From NCBI GenBank assembly GCA_003140785.1, contig PLKY01000210.1:12771-30646 (forward strand): a DNA stretch of 17,876 nt, read 5' to 3'. Below are positions 1 to 10,494 of this stretch, piece after piece. Under the pieces are notes generated by a model. It did not search any database. It had not been told where the DNA came from and was given only the letters and a program-made list of their open reading frames with translations. The translations under genes and the position numbers were made by a program. How positions within the stretch are numbered: the stretch's first letter is position 1; the number at the start of each line of letters is the position of its first letter. Source of the stretch: Acidobacteriaceae bacterium (GTDB taxonomy: Bacteria; Acidobacteriota; Terriglobia; Terriglobales; Acidobacteriaceae).

Positions 1-747
1 GGGGCCGCCCGCATACACCGGCGCATTCCCCAGAAGCGCCAAGGTCGCCGGCGCCGGCACAGGCAGAATGCCGTGCGCACACTCCACCGTGCCGCTGCCC
101 ACATTCAATGGAGAAGCCATCCACCGATCCACACCCAGCGCTGCGCATCCCGCCGCCGCGCACACGATGTCCACGATGGTGTCGACAGCACCCACTTCAT
201 GAAAATGCACCGTCTCAATGGGAACCGAATGAATCGCCGCCTCGGCCTCGCCTAGCAGCTGAAATGCGCGACTGGCGCGTTCCTTCACGCCATCGGCCAG
301 CGGCGCTGAACGAATGATCTCGAGGATCGTTGACAGCGAACGATGGTGCTCATGCGCATGCGTGTGCTCGTGCGTGTGTTCACCGGCAACTTCATGCTCA
401 TGCGTGTGCCCATGGTCACCCCCATGCGTGTGTTCGTGGGTATGTGTATGAGTGTGGCTCTGCTCGTGTGTTGTCTCCGACCCATGCGTGTGATGTCCAT
501 CTTCATGCGCATGGGCCGCATCGCCGCTGTGCGCATGCTCCGTCGCCGCACCATCGCCGGTCAGCACATCCACCTTGGTTCCCGCGATACCGCCGCGGCT
601 CACCTTGCGCATCTCGAGGCGCGCACCCACATTCAGCGCGGCAGTCGTCTCCTCAAGCAGGCTGAAAGGAGCGCCGGCATCCACAAGGGCGCCAAGCAGC
701 ATGTCGCCGCTGATGCCGGAAAAGCACTCCAGATATCCAATGCGCAT
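1..747 (-). CDS. larC: LarC, nickel-pincer cofactor nickel insertase (partial, 3' end outside window)
   Basis: The visible part is 249 residues, beginning MRIGYLECFSGISGDM at the ATG on 747-745 and running off the left edge. LarC inserts nickel into the pyridinium-dithiocarboxylate mononucleotide to finish the nickel-pincer cofactor of lactate racemase-type enzymes; the reaction needs CTP and takes place in the cytoplasm. Family signatures seen are the N-terminal CFSGISGDMLLGALVDAG, then HFHEVGAVDTIVDIV (about residues 181-195), and SPLNVGSGTVECAHGILPVPAPAT near the cut edge. Between the N-terminal part and the HEVGAVD part, residues 71-135 form an insert with 25 histidines, many as HxH. The gene lies 24 nt downstream of larE on the same strand, so co-transcription is likely. 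Upstream of the ATG there is only a weak GAGA-type ribosome site. The reading frame is continuous throughout the visible part, unlike the two-piece larC1/larC2 of Lactiplantibacillus plantarum, but the remaining C-terminal part cannot be judged. Confidence 0.93.
   Translation of the reverse strand, partial: MRIGYLECFSGISGDMLLGALVDAGAPFSLLEETTAALNVGARLEMRKVSRGGIAGTKVDVLTGDGAATEHAHSGDAAHAHEDGHHTHGSETTHEQSHTHTHTHEHTHGGDHGHTHEHEVAGEHTHEHTHAHEHHRSLSTILEIIRSAPLADGVKERASRAFQLLGEAEAAIHSVPIETVHFHEVGAVDTIVDIVCAAAGCAALGVDRWMASPLNVGSGTVECAHGILPVPAPATLALLGNAPVYAGGP
343..537 (-). repeat. Histidine-rich low-complexity segment inside larC
   Basis: These 65 codons (LarC residues 71-135) contain 25 histidines, mostly alternating with Thr, Glu, Ala or Gly as HTH, HEH and HAH, with several acidic residues. 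In DNA they form an imperfect array of CAC/CAT codons alternating with GAG, ACG and GCG, which shows on the plus strand as repeated atgcgtgtg/cgtgtg runs. Such arrays can change length by slippage. Histidine-rich tracts in nickel proteins such as HypB and SlyD bind and store nickel; the same role here is an inference from composition and from the enzyme's job. Confidence 0.85.
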
Positions 748-771
748 CGGTCTCGAATTCTAAATGGTTGG

Positions 772-1641
772 TTAGGCGCCGCGCCGCATGAGAATCTCCG
801 CGGGAAGGACTACATTCATTGACCCCGACCTAAAGCCCGCCGTGTCCAGCGTTACGTACTGGAATCCGATTTTGCGCAAAGCTGCCGTGATCGCATCAAG
901 CATCTCCATTGTGAGCGCACGCTGCAGCTCGGACCTTGAAATCTCCACGCGCGCCAGCTCTCCATGATGCCGCACACGAAATTCGCGGAAGCCCAGTTGC
1001 CGCAGGCTCTCCTCGCCCAGTTCAACCTGTTCCAGCACTTCGCGCGTCACGGTGCGCCCATACTCCACACGAGAACTCAGGCACGGCGCTGCCGGGCGAT
1101 CCCACAGCGTGTAGCCGGCCGCCTTCGCTAGCGTGCGAATCTCCAGCTTCGTCAGGCCGACATCCGCCAGCGGCGCCAGCACATCATTCTCCTGCGCAGC
1201 GCGCTGGCCAGGTCGAAAGTCGCGCGTGTCGTCGGAATTCATGCCGTAGGCAATATTCGTAAATCCCAGCTCTCCGCCGAGCGTCTTCATGCCTTCAAAA
1301 AGCTCCGTCTTGCAATGAAAGCAGCGATTGGCGTCGTTGCGCTGGTACTCCGGCTTGTCCAATTCTTCTGTCTGGATCACGCGCAGAGGCATTCCAATTG
1401 ACCGCGCAAACGCACGGGCCTGCTCCATATCCCGCCGCGCCAGGCTCGGCGAATCGGCCAGCACTGCCAGCATTCTGTCGCCCAGCACACGATGCGCCGT
1501 GGCCGCCAGAAACGCCGAATCCACGCCTCCCGAATACGCCACCATCACACTGCCCAGCCCACGCAGCCGATCTTCGACTGCGTGCAGCTTCGACTCCGCT
1601 AGTTCAAGCTCCGGAGTGCTGGATTGCGCGAACGTCGCCAT
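772..1641 (-). CDS. larE: LarE, ATP-dependent sulfur transferase for nickel-pincer cofactor
   Basis: 289 residues from the ATG at 1641-1639 (MATFAQS...). LarE activates the biosynthetic carboxylate with ATP and then transfers sulfur to make the thiocarboxylate/dithiocarboxylate of the nickel-pincer precursor in the cytoplasm. Seen directly: the N-type ATP pyrophosphatase loop SGGVDS at residues 37-42, then RCFHCK (Cys107, Cys110), WDRPAAPCLSSR (Cys187) and a C-terminal LDTAGFRSGSMN. The third motif matches the region of the sacrificial cysteine in the family. The presence of the two extra CxxC cysteines resembles LarE proteins that hold an iron-sulfur cluster rather than consuming a cysteine. 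The start was chosen because the family normally begins about 35 residues before the loop and because a TATAAT box lies 7 nt upstream of this ATG. An in-frame TTG at 1722, preceded by AGGAG, would add 27 residues. It is the first gene of a larE-larC pair. Confidence 0.92.
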   Translation of the reverse strand: MATFAQSSTPELELAESKLHAVEDRLRGLGSVMVAYSGGVDSAFLAATAHRVLGDRMLAVLADSPSLARRDMEQARAFARSIGMPLRVIQTEELDKPEYQRNDANRCFHCKTELFEGMKTLGGELGFTNIAYGMNSDDTRDFRPGQRAAQENDVLAPLADVGLTKLEIRTLAKAAGYTLWDRPAAPCLSSRVEYGRTVTREVLEQVELGEESLRQLGFREFRVRHHGELARVEISRSELQRALTMEMLDAITAALRKIGFQYVTLDTAGFRSGSMNVVLPAEILMRRGA

Positions 1642-1648
1642 GGGCCCG

Positions 1649-1654
1649 ATTATA
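1649..1654 (-). promoter_or_regulatory. Candidate -10 box giving a leaderless larE transcript
   Basis: On the minus strand this reads TATAAT, a perfect -10 hexamer, followed by 7 nt and then the larE ATG at 1641. Transcription would therefore begin at or next to the start codon. The -35 is weak: TTGGACAAC lies about 17-20 nt upstream, with no exact TTGACA at ideal spacing. Inferred from spacing alone. Confidence 0.45.
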
Positions 1655-1791
1655 GCGAAACTAGAGTCCATGTTGTCCAAAGCCTCTACCCGCTCTTTCA
1701 GTCCTTGCAATTCCTTCCCCAACGCCTGTCTCCTGTCGGAAGTCGTTCCAAACCCAGCGAGTGCTCAATCTCACTCTAATCAGAGATGCGA

Positions 1792-1797
1792 TATACT
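1792..1797 (+). promoter_or_regulatory. Candidate -10 box for the secreted protein gene at 1832
   Basis: TATACT sits 34 nt before the ATG at 1832, leaving room for a short leader that contains the GGAG ribosome site. No clear -35 hexamer stands at 16-18 nt, so this is a weak call. The interval 1642-1831 would hold divergent promoters for larE and this gene. Confidence 0.3.
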
Positions 1798-1831
1798 CGG
1801 ACCCGGTTAGGAATTGAACGGAGATCTTTCG

Positions 1832-2353
1832 ATGAATGTGCAAGGAATCAGCAAGCTCGCCGCCGTTGCGGCGCTGGCGGTCGCAGTTTTCGCGTCACCC
1901 CTTCGCATCGTGGCGCAGGGCGGGGACACAGTTCTCAAGCCAGCCGACACACAAAAGCTCCTCCCGGCGGCCGTCTATTACAAAGCGCAATCGGCCCCCA
2001 CGCAGCTGCGCAACTCCGGCGGCGTCAAGTTCGCCGACGGCTACTACGTCCTCGCCACCCTGGTCGACACCAGCGGCTACTCGAGTGACGTGGCTTCGAA
2101 ATATCAGACCTATTTCATCACCGAAGTGCCTATCAAGCTCGGCGGCGAAAGCCTTCCCGCAGGCGTCTACGGGGTTGGGTTCATTCCCGGCGACAAGTTC
2201 GTCGTCACCGACGTGGGCGCGCACGACGTGCTCACGGTCAGCTCCTCCAGCGATCAGGACATCAAGCGGCCTGTGCCGCTGCAGGTCATAACCGACCCAG
2301 CCGGCGGATTCCGTCTCTACGAAGGCCGCAAATACGTCACCTTCAGCCGGTAA
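1832..2353 (+). CDS. Small secreted protein of unknown function, DUF2911-like motif
   Basis: 173 residues from the ATG at 1832, chosen because GGAG lies 8 nt upstream; an earlier in-frame ATG at 1814 would add six residues without that site. A signal peptide is visible: lysine at position 8, a hydrophobic stretch from about residues 9-22 (LAAVAALAVAVFA), then possible cleavage near FAS or IVAQ. The mature part is rich in beta-type sequence. The segment EVPIKLGGESLPAGVYGVGFIPGDKF resembles the 'LPAGTYGLF' pattern of DUF2911-type proteins seen in Acidobacteriota and Bacteroidota, but similarity outside that motif is not obvious. No catalytic motif is recognised. It stands alone between the divergent larE and the following brnTA module. 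Function unknown; exported location is well supported. Confidence 0.82.
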   Translation: MNVQGISKLAAVAALAVAVFASPLRIVAQGGDTVLKPADTQKLLPAAVYYKAQSAPTQLRNSGGVKFADGYYVLATLVDTSGYSSDVASKYQTYFITEVPIKLGGESLPAGVYGVGFIPGDKFVVTDVGAHDVLTVSSSSDQDIKRPVPLQVITDPAGGFRLYEGRKYVTFSR

Positions 2354-2412
2354 GCCGGAGCAAACGGGAGATCTAAGGCCTGCAAGTTGAAATCCGGCGG
2401 GGAAAGCTGTAA

Positions 2413-2436
2413 CGTATATACAGAACCGTATGTACG
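2413..2436 (+). promoter_or_regulatory. Inverted repeat, candidate BrnA operator over the brnTA promoter
   Basis: Two 9-base arms, CGTATATAC (2413-2421) and GTATGTACG (2428-2436), are inverted repeats with one mismatch and a 6-base spacer. The left arm includes TATATA, a possible -10 element; TTGAAA at 2387-2392 is a possible -35, but the spacing to that box is long (22 nt). The right arm ends where the GAGG ribosome site of brnT begins. BrnA ribbon-helix-helix antitoxins are known to repress their own operons through such palindromes, so autorepression is the likely role. Confidence 0.5.
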
Positions 2437-2446
2437 AGGCTGCATC

Positions 2447-2747
2447 GTGCGGTTCAGCTGGGACGAACGGAAGAATCGCTCAAGCCTTCGCAAGCACGGA
2501 GTCAGCTTCGAAGCGGCCAGACTCGCCTTTGCCGATCCGTTCGCGATCTTCGAGCAGGACCGCGAAATGGACAACGAAGTCCGGTGGCAGGCAATCGGCA
2601 AGGTCGGCGGAAAAACTCTCTTAATTGGTAGCACATACCTATGAAGACGACGAAGGTGAAGAGACAATCCGGATCATCTCGGCCCGCCGTACGGCAACGC
2701 GGGAGCGTGAAATCTACGACCGCCAATTTCATCCGGGTAACGACTGA
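2447..2747 (+). pseudogene. brnT: BrnT family toxin, broken by a one-base insertion
   Basis: BrnT (DUF497) is the RNase-like toxin of type II BrnT/BrnA modules. From the GTG at 2447 (GAGG 7 nt upstream) the frame reads VRFSWDERKNRSSLRKHGVSF, then FADPFAIFEQDRE and VRWQAIGKVGGKTLLI, all typical BrnT. After codon 2624-2626 the frame gives GSTYL and stops at 2642-2644. Skipping one G of the GG at 2627-2628 restores VAHTYEDDEGEETIRIISAR and then REREIYD up to a stop at 2745-2747, completing a normal 99-residue BrnT including the RIISAR motif. One extra G is thus the simplest explanation. Either the toxin is inactivated or the base is a sequencing error; programmed +1 shifting is less likely because no known slippery site is seen. 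Confidence 0.85.
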
Positions 2748-3060
2748 CGATGAGTTGGAGCGCGACCCCAAGGTAAAGGCGCGCATCAAGCGAGAGTTGG
2801 CCCGGCTTGCCAAAGCAGGACCAATCGATCTCTCCGACGCACCTGAGCTTCCCGCTCCCGCCTGGGAGAAGCCGATTCGTGGCATGGACGCATGGCTCAA
2901 AACAGTACGCGCCAGCAGGCTCTATAGACCTATGAAGCAGGCGATCTCGATGCGCCTCGATGCCGATGTCGTCTCTTGGCTCAAGCAGGCCGGCCCCGGC
3001 TACCAGACCCGCGCCAACCAGATACTGCGCGAGAAGATGCTCACCGAACCGGGGCGGTAG
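2641..3060 (+). CDS. brnA: BrnA family antitoxin, ribbon-helix-helix DNA-binding
   Basis: Up to 139 residues. The C-terminal part KQAISMRLDADVVSWLKQ followed by GPGYQTRANQILREKM is the BrnA DNA-binding module: a beta strand and two helices that neutralise BrnT and repress the operon. The middle part (IDLSDAPELPAPAW) matches the acidic linker common in BrnA, and the N-terminus is basic. The start is uncertain. The ATG at 2641 overlaps the premature brnT stop as ATGA, whereas the GTG at 2707 would give 117 residues. Either start overlaps the restored brnT frame, and overlapping genes are usual in this module. Neither start has a well-spaced ribosome site, which fits translational coupling to brnT. 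The frame is intact, so this may be an orphan antitoxin if the brnT lesion is real. Confidence 0.85.
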   Translation: MKTTKVKRQSGSSRPAVRQRGSVKSTTANFIRVTTDDELERDPKVKARIKRELARLAKAGPIDLSDAPELPAPAWEKPIRGMDAWLKTVRASRLYRPMKQAISMRLDADVVSWLKQAGPGYQTRANQILREKMLTEPGR

Positions 3061-3118
3061 GCACGCGCATTATGCCTCGCTCTTCTGCAACAGATTCCGC
3101 CGTTCTGAGGCAGCAAAA

Positions 3119-3151
3119 GCAAAAATGCGCGCCTTTCGGCACGCTTTTTGC
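3119..3151. terminator. Bidirectional intrinsic terminator between brnA and the oxidoreductase
   Basis: The segment is an almost complete inverted repeat. GCAAAAA, a bulged T, and GCGCGCC (3119-3133) pair with GGCACGC-TTTTTGC (3138-3151) across a TTTC loop, with one C:A mismatch. The GC-rich stem is flanked by A5 on one side and T5 on the other, so it gives a U-tract for transcripts from either direction. It lies between two convergent genes, 58 nt after brnA and 18 nt after the oxidoreductase stop, exactly where a shared terminator is expected. Confidence 0.82.
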
Positions 3152-3169
3152 CTTTCACTACCCGTCAAC

Positions 3170-7894
<4,725 letters not shown>

Positions 7895-8338
7895 AGTTCC
7901 CCCTGTGCTTTCCTATTTGTATTCTTCGACTTACTCAAGAAGCCGAAACCGGCTCCGGATTATTCTCTTTTCGCCTACAGCACACTTCGAGCAACGAACG
8001 CGTGCTTCGAGCGCCGACAATATGCCAACGCGTCCTTGCGCCGGCCCAAACTCATTGACTACTTGATTGAGCCGTCTCCGGCTCTTGTGCGCAGTTCAGT
8101 CGATTTGCTGGCTCGCTCCCGGCACGTTGGCTAACCGAATCACCCCTGCAAGTCTAATCGCCGGATCGGACACCGGGGAAGAATCCCGGCGCTTCTGGTC
8201 TTCTACAGTATGCGCTTTTCCCTTGCCAGACGGAGACGAAGTATCGCATTATGATACGCAGCCGGGATCATGCTCGGGCAATAATTCCGAAACAAACTTA
8301 ATCGAGCAGATCGTGGAGTTTACTGATCAAAGGGGTCG
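7895..8338. other. Intergenic stretch, no credible gene
   Basis: 444 bases between the acyltransferase stop and the oxidoreductase start, both on the minus strand. Open frames here are short, lack ribosome sites, or extend antisense into the acyltransferase. Three small dyads are present: AGCCG-AAAC-CGGCT near 7962; GAGCCG-TCTC-CGGCTC at 8069-8084; CCGGG-7-CCCGG at 8173-8189. None has a T-run, so none is a clear terminator. A further palindrome is at 8241-8257. The oxidoreductase promoter is probably here, but no strong -35/-10 pair stands out. Confidence 0.6.
8241..8257. promoter_or_regulatory. Short palindrome, possible regulator site
   Basis: GTATC-GCATTAT-GATAC: two perfect 5-base arms around a 7-base centre. 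It overlaps TATCAT/CATAAT on the minus strand, about 350 nt upstream of the oxidoreductase start. Size and shape fit a dimeric regulator, but 5-base arms can occur by chance. Confidence 0.2.
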
Positions 8339-9394
8339 TCAAAAGGACATTTCTCCAGGTTGGAATCGAACCTGTACCGTGTTCCGGGCTTCGAGTCTGC
8401 GTCCCCATTGTATGCATGGCTGTTCTATCAATTTCCAACTCGCGATCGCAACAACGGGAAGAAGCAGAAGCCCTACCGGCGCCCAGCGAGGTAAAACGAA
8501 GAACTCCTGCCAGAGATAGAGGCTATATGAGATCTTTCCCAAAGCACTCAGCAAAGGTCGATCCAACATCCGCGAAAGTCTACACTCCGGTACGGTGCTT
8601 GTGCAGCCGATTGCGGCCGCGATCAACAACGATTCCGTGAACGGGATGAGCTCTTGGAAGTTAGCCAAATAGTAGGGAAACGCAACTGTGCAGAGCAAAA
8701 GAAGAGGTAGATAGAACCGAGCGAACCATGCCTTGACTCCGTCTTCCTGCAGCAAGATCGCAAGGATGCAACCTACAAGCAGGCCATCGAAAATCACCTC
8801 CGACCTCGTATCGAAGTTAACTTTGTTATAGGTCTGCCAATGCATGAGCCGGTATCCGGCGCAAACAAGTGCGCCGGCGGCTGCAATGAAGACCGCCTTT
8901 CGTCGTCCTGTAGCCGCCAAAACGGCCGGCCAAACAAGATAGAACTGCTCTTCAACGGAAAGAGACCAAAAGTGGCTTGTAAAAGCATTTTGGCTCGATT
9001 CCTTCAAGGGAAAATAGTTCCTGAAAAAGAACACGCAGGCTGTCGCGTCGCTGCCGATAACGTGAAGCCCCGATACCAGGCTGAACAGGCCAATGGCGAT
9101 CAGGTAGATCCACGCCGCTGGCATCAGGCGGAAAAATCGCCGCAGATAGAAGCGCCTTAGGCTAAATCGATCCTCGTTTAGGATCCGGGTGGTAATGAGA
9201 TAGCCACTCAGCACAAAGAAGATTGCGACGCCGTGACGCCCGAAGAAAAGCCATTTGTGCCCGCCGAAGGCACCACCAAAGAGGCCTTTCTGAGCGTGCG
9301 TTGCGATCACTAGAAGAATCGCAATGCCGCGCCAGCCGTCAAGAGTGGGAATGCGTTTCAACGTCTTGATTGTCAACGAATCCTTCTGAGTCAT
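8339..9394 (-). CDS. Integral membrane acyltransferase, family 3 (OafA/YrhL-like)
   Basis: 351 residues from the ATG at 9394, with a weak AGAAAG upstream; an in-frame TTG two codons earlier is less likely. Acyltransferase-3 proteins move an acyl group, often acetyl, onto sugars of surface polysaccharide, lipopolysaccharide or exported glycans across the inner membrane. Family signatures are PTLDGWRGIAILLVIATH with the presumed catalytic His33, FFVLSGYLIT at 59-68, FYLRRFFRLMPA at 83-94, and HFWSLSVEEQFYLVWP at 141-156, followed by about seven further hydrophobic segments. There is no attached SGNH domain; the chain ends soon after the last membrane segment (LLPVVAIASWKLIEQP). Base composition is lower than nearby: I count 32 G/C in 8701-8760 and 25 in 8941-9000, against 35 in a sample line of the GH38 gene (10681-10740). 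This fits horizontal gain, as is common for surface-glycan genes. The acceptor is unknown. Confidence 0.9.
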   Translation of the reverse strand: MTQKDSLTIKTLKRIPTLDGWRGIAILLVIATHAQKGLFGGAFGGHKWLFFGRHGVAIFFVLSGYLITTRILNEDRFSLRRFYLRRFFRLMPAAWIYLIAIGLFSLVSGLHVIGSDATACVFFFRNYFPLKESSQNAFTSHFWSLSVEEQFYLVWPAVLAATGRRKAVFIAAAGALVCAGYRLMHWQTYNKVNFDTRSEVIFDGLLVGCILAILLQEDGVKAWFARFYLPLLLLCTVAFPYYLANFQELIPFTESLLIAAAIGCTSTVPECRLSRMLDRPLLSALGKISYSLYLWQEFFVLPRWAPVGLLLLPVVAIASWKLIEQPCIQWGRRLEARNTVQVRFQPGEMSF

Positions 9395-9532
9395 GTTCAA
9401 CTTTCTGATGAGCTTCAGTCAAGGCGCACGGTCCATGCGAGATGCCGGATTTGTTACGGTTGTTACGCATGGCGCAACCCTTCAGATCGCCGGTTTAAGA
9501 TTCAGGCCAGATCATCATCCGCGTTCAGGCAC

Positions 9533-9538
9533 TATACT
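9533..9538 (+). promoter_or_regulatory. Candidate -10 box for the XylB-like dehydrogenase
   Basis: TATACT lies 20 nt before the ATG at 9559, implying a leader of roughly 14 nt. No convincing -35 stands at 16-18 nt and no Shine-Dalgarno sequence is visible before the ATG. Weak call. Confidence 0.3.
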
Positions 9539-9558
9539 TGCTCAGATTTCGCTCACTT

Positions 9559-10383
9559 ATGTCGAACCATCTCTCTACATCTCCACAACCCAATCCGTCG
9601 CCTGCTCCTCAACCAGCGAATCAGTACGCCAGTTACCCCAGCCTCCGCGACCGCGCCGTCCTCATCACCGGCGGGGCCACCGGCATTGGCGAATCTCTCG
9701 TCCGCCATTTCGCCCGCCAGGGCTCCCGCGTCACATTCTTCGACATCCAGGACGAACCCGCGCATCAGCTGATCGAAACCCTCATCGCCGACGGCTGCCC
9801 TGCGCCCCTTTACACCCCCTGCGACATCACCAACATTCCCGCCCTGCAAACTGCCGTCAAGAGGGTGATCGACACCTACGGCACCGTCGACATCCTCGTC
9901 AACAACGCCGCGAATGACCAGCGTCACTCCATCGGCCAAGTCACGCCCGAATACTGGGACAACTCAATCGCCGTCAATCTGCGTCCGCAGTTTTTCACCA
10001 TTCAATCTGTCTTGCCCGCCATGCGCGCCGCCCAGCGCGGCTCGATCATCAACATGAGCTCGATCTCGTGGATGATTCCATCGACCGGCGTCTCGCTGTA
10101 TGTCACTGCCAAGGCAGCTATCGTCGGCCTCACGCGGACCTTCGCCCACGAACTGGGACCGGACAACATCCGCGTCAACGCCGTCCTTCCCGGCGCCATC
10201 GTCACCGAGAAACAGAAGCGGCTGGTCTACACACCCGAGTACAAAGCAAAGATCATGGCCAGCCAGGCGCTCAAACGCGACATCCTCCCCGACGACGTCG
10301 CCCGCCTCGTGCTCTTTCTCGCCGCCGACGACTCCAGCGCCATAACGAACCAAAGCTACGTCATCGACGGCGGCTGGGTGTAA
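9559..10383 (+). CDS. SDR family sugar dehydrogenase, D-xylose 1-dehydrogenase (XylB)-like
   Basis: 274 residues from the ATG at 9559; the in-frame ATG at 9538 would add seven residues but overlaps the candidate -10. Classical short-chain dehydrogenase features: cofactor loop TGGATGIG at 37-44, acidic FFDI at 60-63 after the second strand (suggesting NAD rather than NADP), NNAAND at 115-120, and catalytic Ser168, Tyr181 and Lys185. Long stretches (YPSLRDR, ARQG, NNAANDQRH, YW, VNLR, SISW, ELGPDNIRV, YTPEY, DGGW) agree with what I recall of Caulobacter XylB, which oxidises D-xylose to xylonolactone. Related SDRs also oxidise L-arabinose, L-rhamnose or galactose, so the substrate is provisional. 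A Pro/Gln-rich tail of about 20 residues precedes the fold. The protein is cytoplasmic. The GH38 gene follows after 111 nt on the same strand, and a GH39 enzyme lies further on, which supports a sugar-use role. Confidence 0.85.
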   Translation: MSNHLSTSPQPNPSPAPQPANQYASYPSLRDRAVLITGGATGIGESLVRHFARQGSRVTFFDIQDEPAHQLIETLIADGCPAPLYTPCDITNIPALQTAVKRVIDTYGTVDILVNNAANDQRHSIGQVTPEYWDNSIAVNLRPQFFTIQSVLPAMRAAQRGSIINMSSISWMIPSTGVSLYVTAKAAIVGLTRTFAHELGPDNIRVNAVLPGAIVTEKQKRLVYTPEYKAKIMASQALKRDILPDDVARLVLFLAADDSSAITNQSYVIDGGWV

Positions 10384-10494
10384 GCCATCCCCGTGACGAA
10401 GACCCGTTGCAGCCAAAAGCCGGCATTCCGCGCGACAGAGTCAACAGGCCAGCAGCCCCCCGATGCCTTAAGATGCTTCGGGGAGCAAATCGCC

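Noticed and set aside
1642..1722. TTG start for larE with AGGAG 7 nt upstream
   Set aside because: It would add 27 residues not usual in the family and contain the TATAAT box; kept as an alternative, not the main call.
2387..2446. Upstream TTG start for brnT (20 extra residues)
   Set aside because: It would run through the operator-like dyad, and the translated extension (KSGGESCNVYTEPYVRGCI) is unlike BrnT; the GTG at 2447 has the better ribosome site.
8357..8372. tRNA T-arm-like string (ggttggaatcgaacct)
   Set aside because: It codes for the acyltransferase C-terminus; no acceptor, anticodon or D arm can be drawn around it.
8067..8519. Plus-strand frame of 150 codons starting in the gene-free stretch
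   Set aside because: Overlaps the 3' end of the acyltransferase antisense, has no ribosome site and no familiar sequence.
9451..9468. Tandem TTGTTACGG/TTGTTACGC
   Set aside because: Only two 9-base copies with one mismatch; may be chance or part of the divergent promoter region, no further support.
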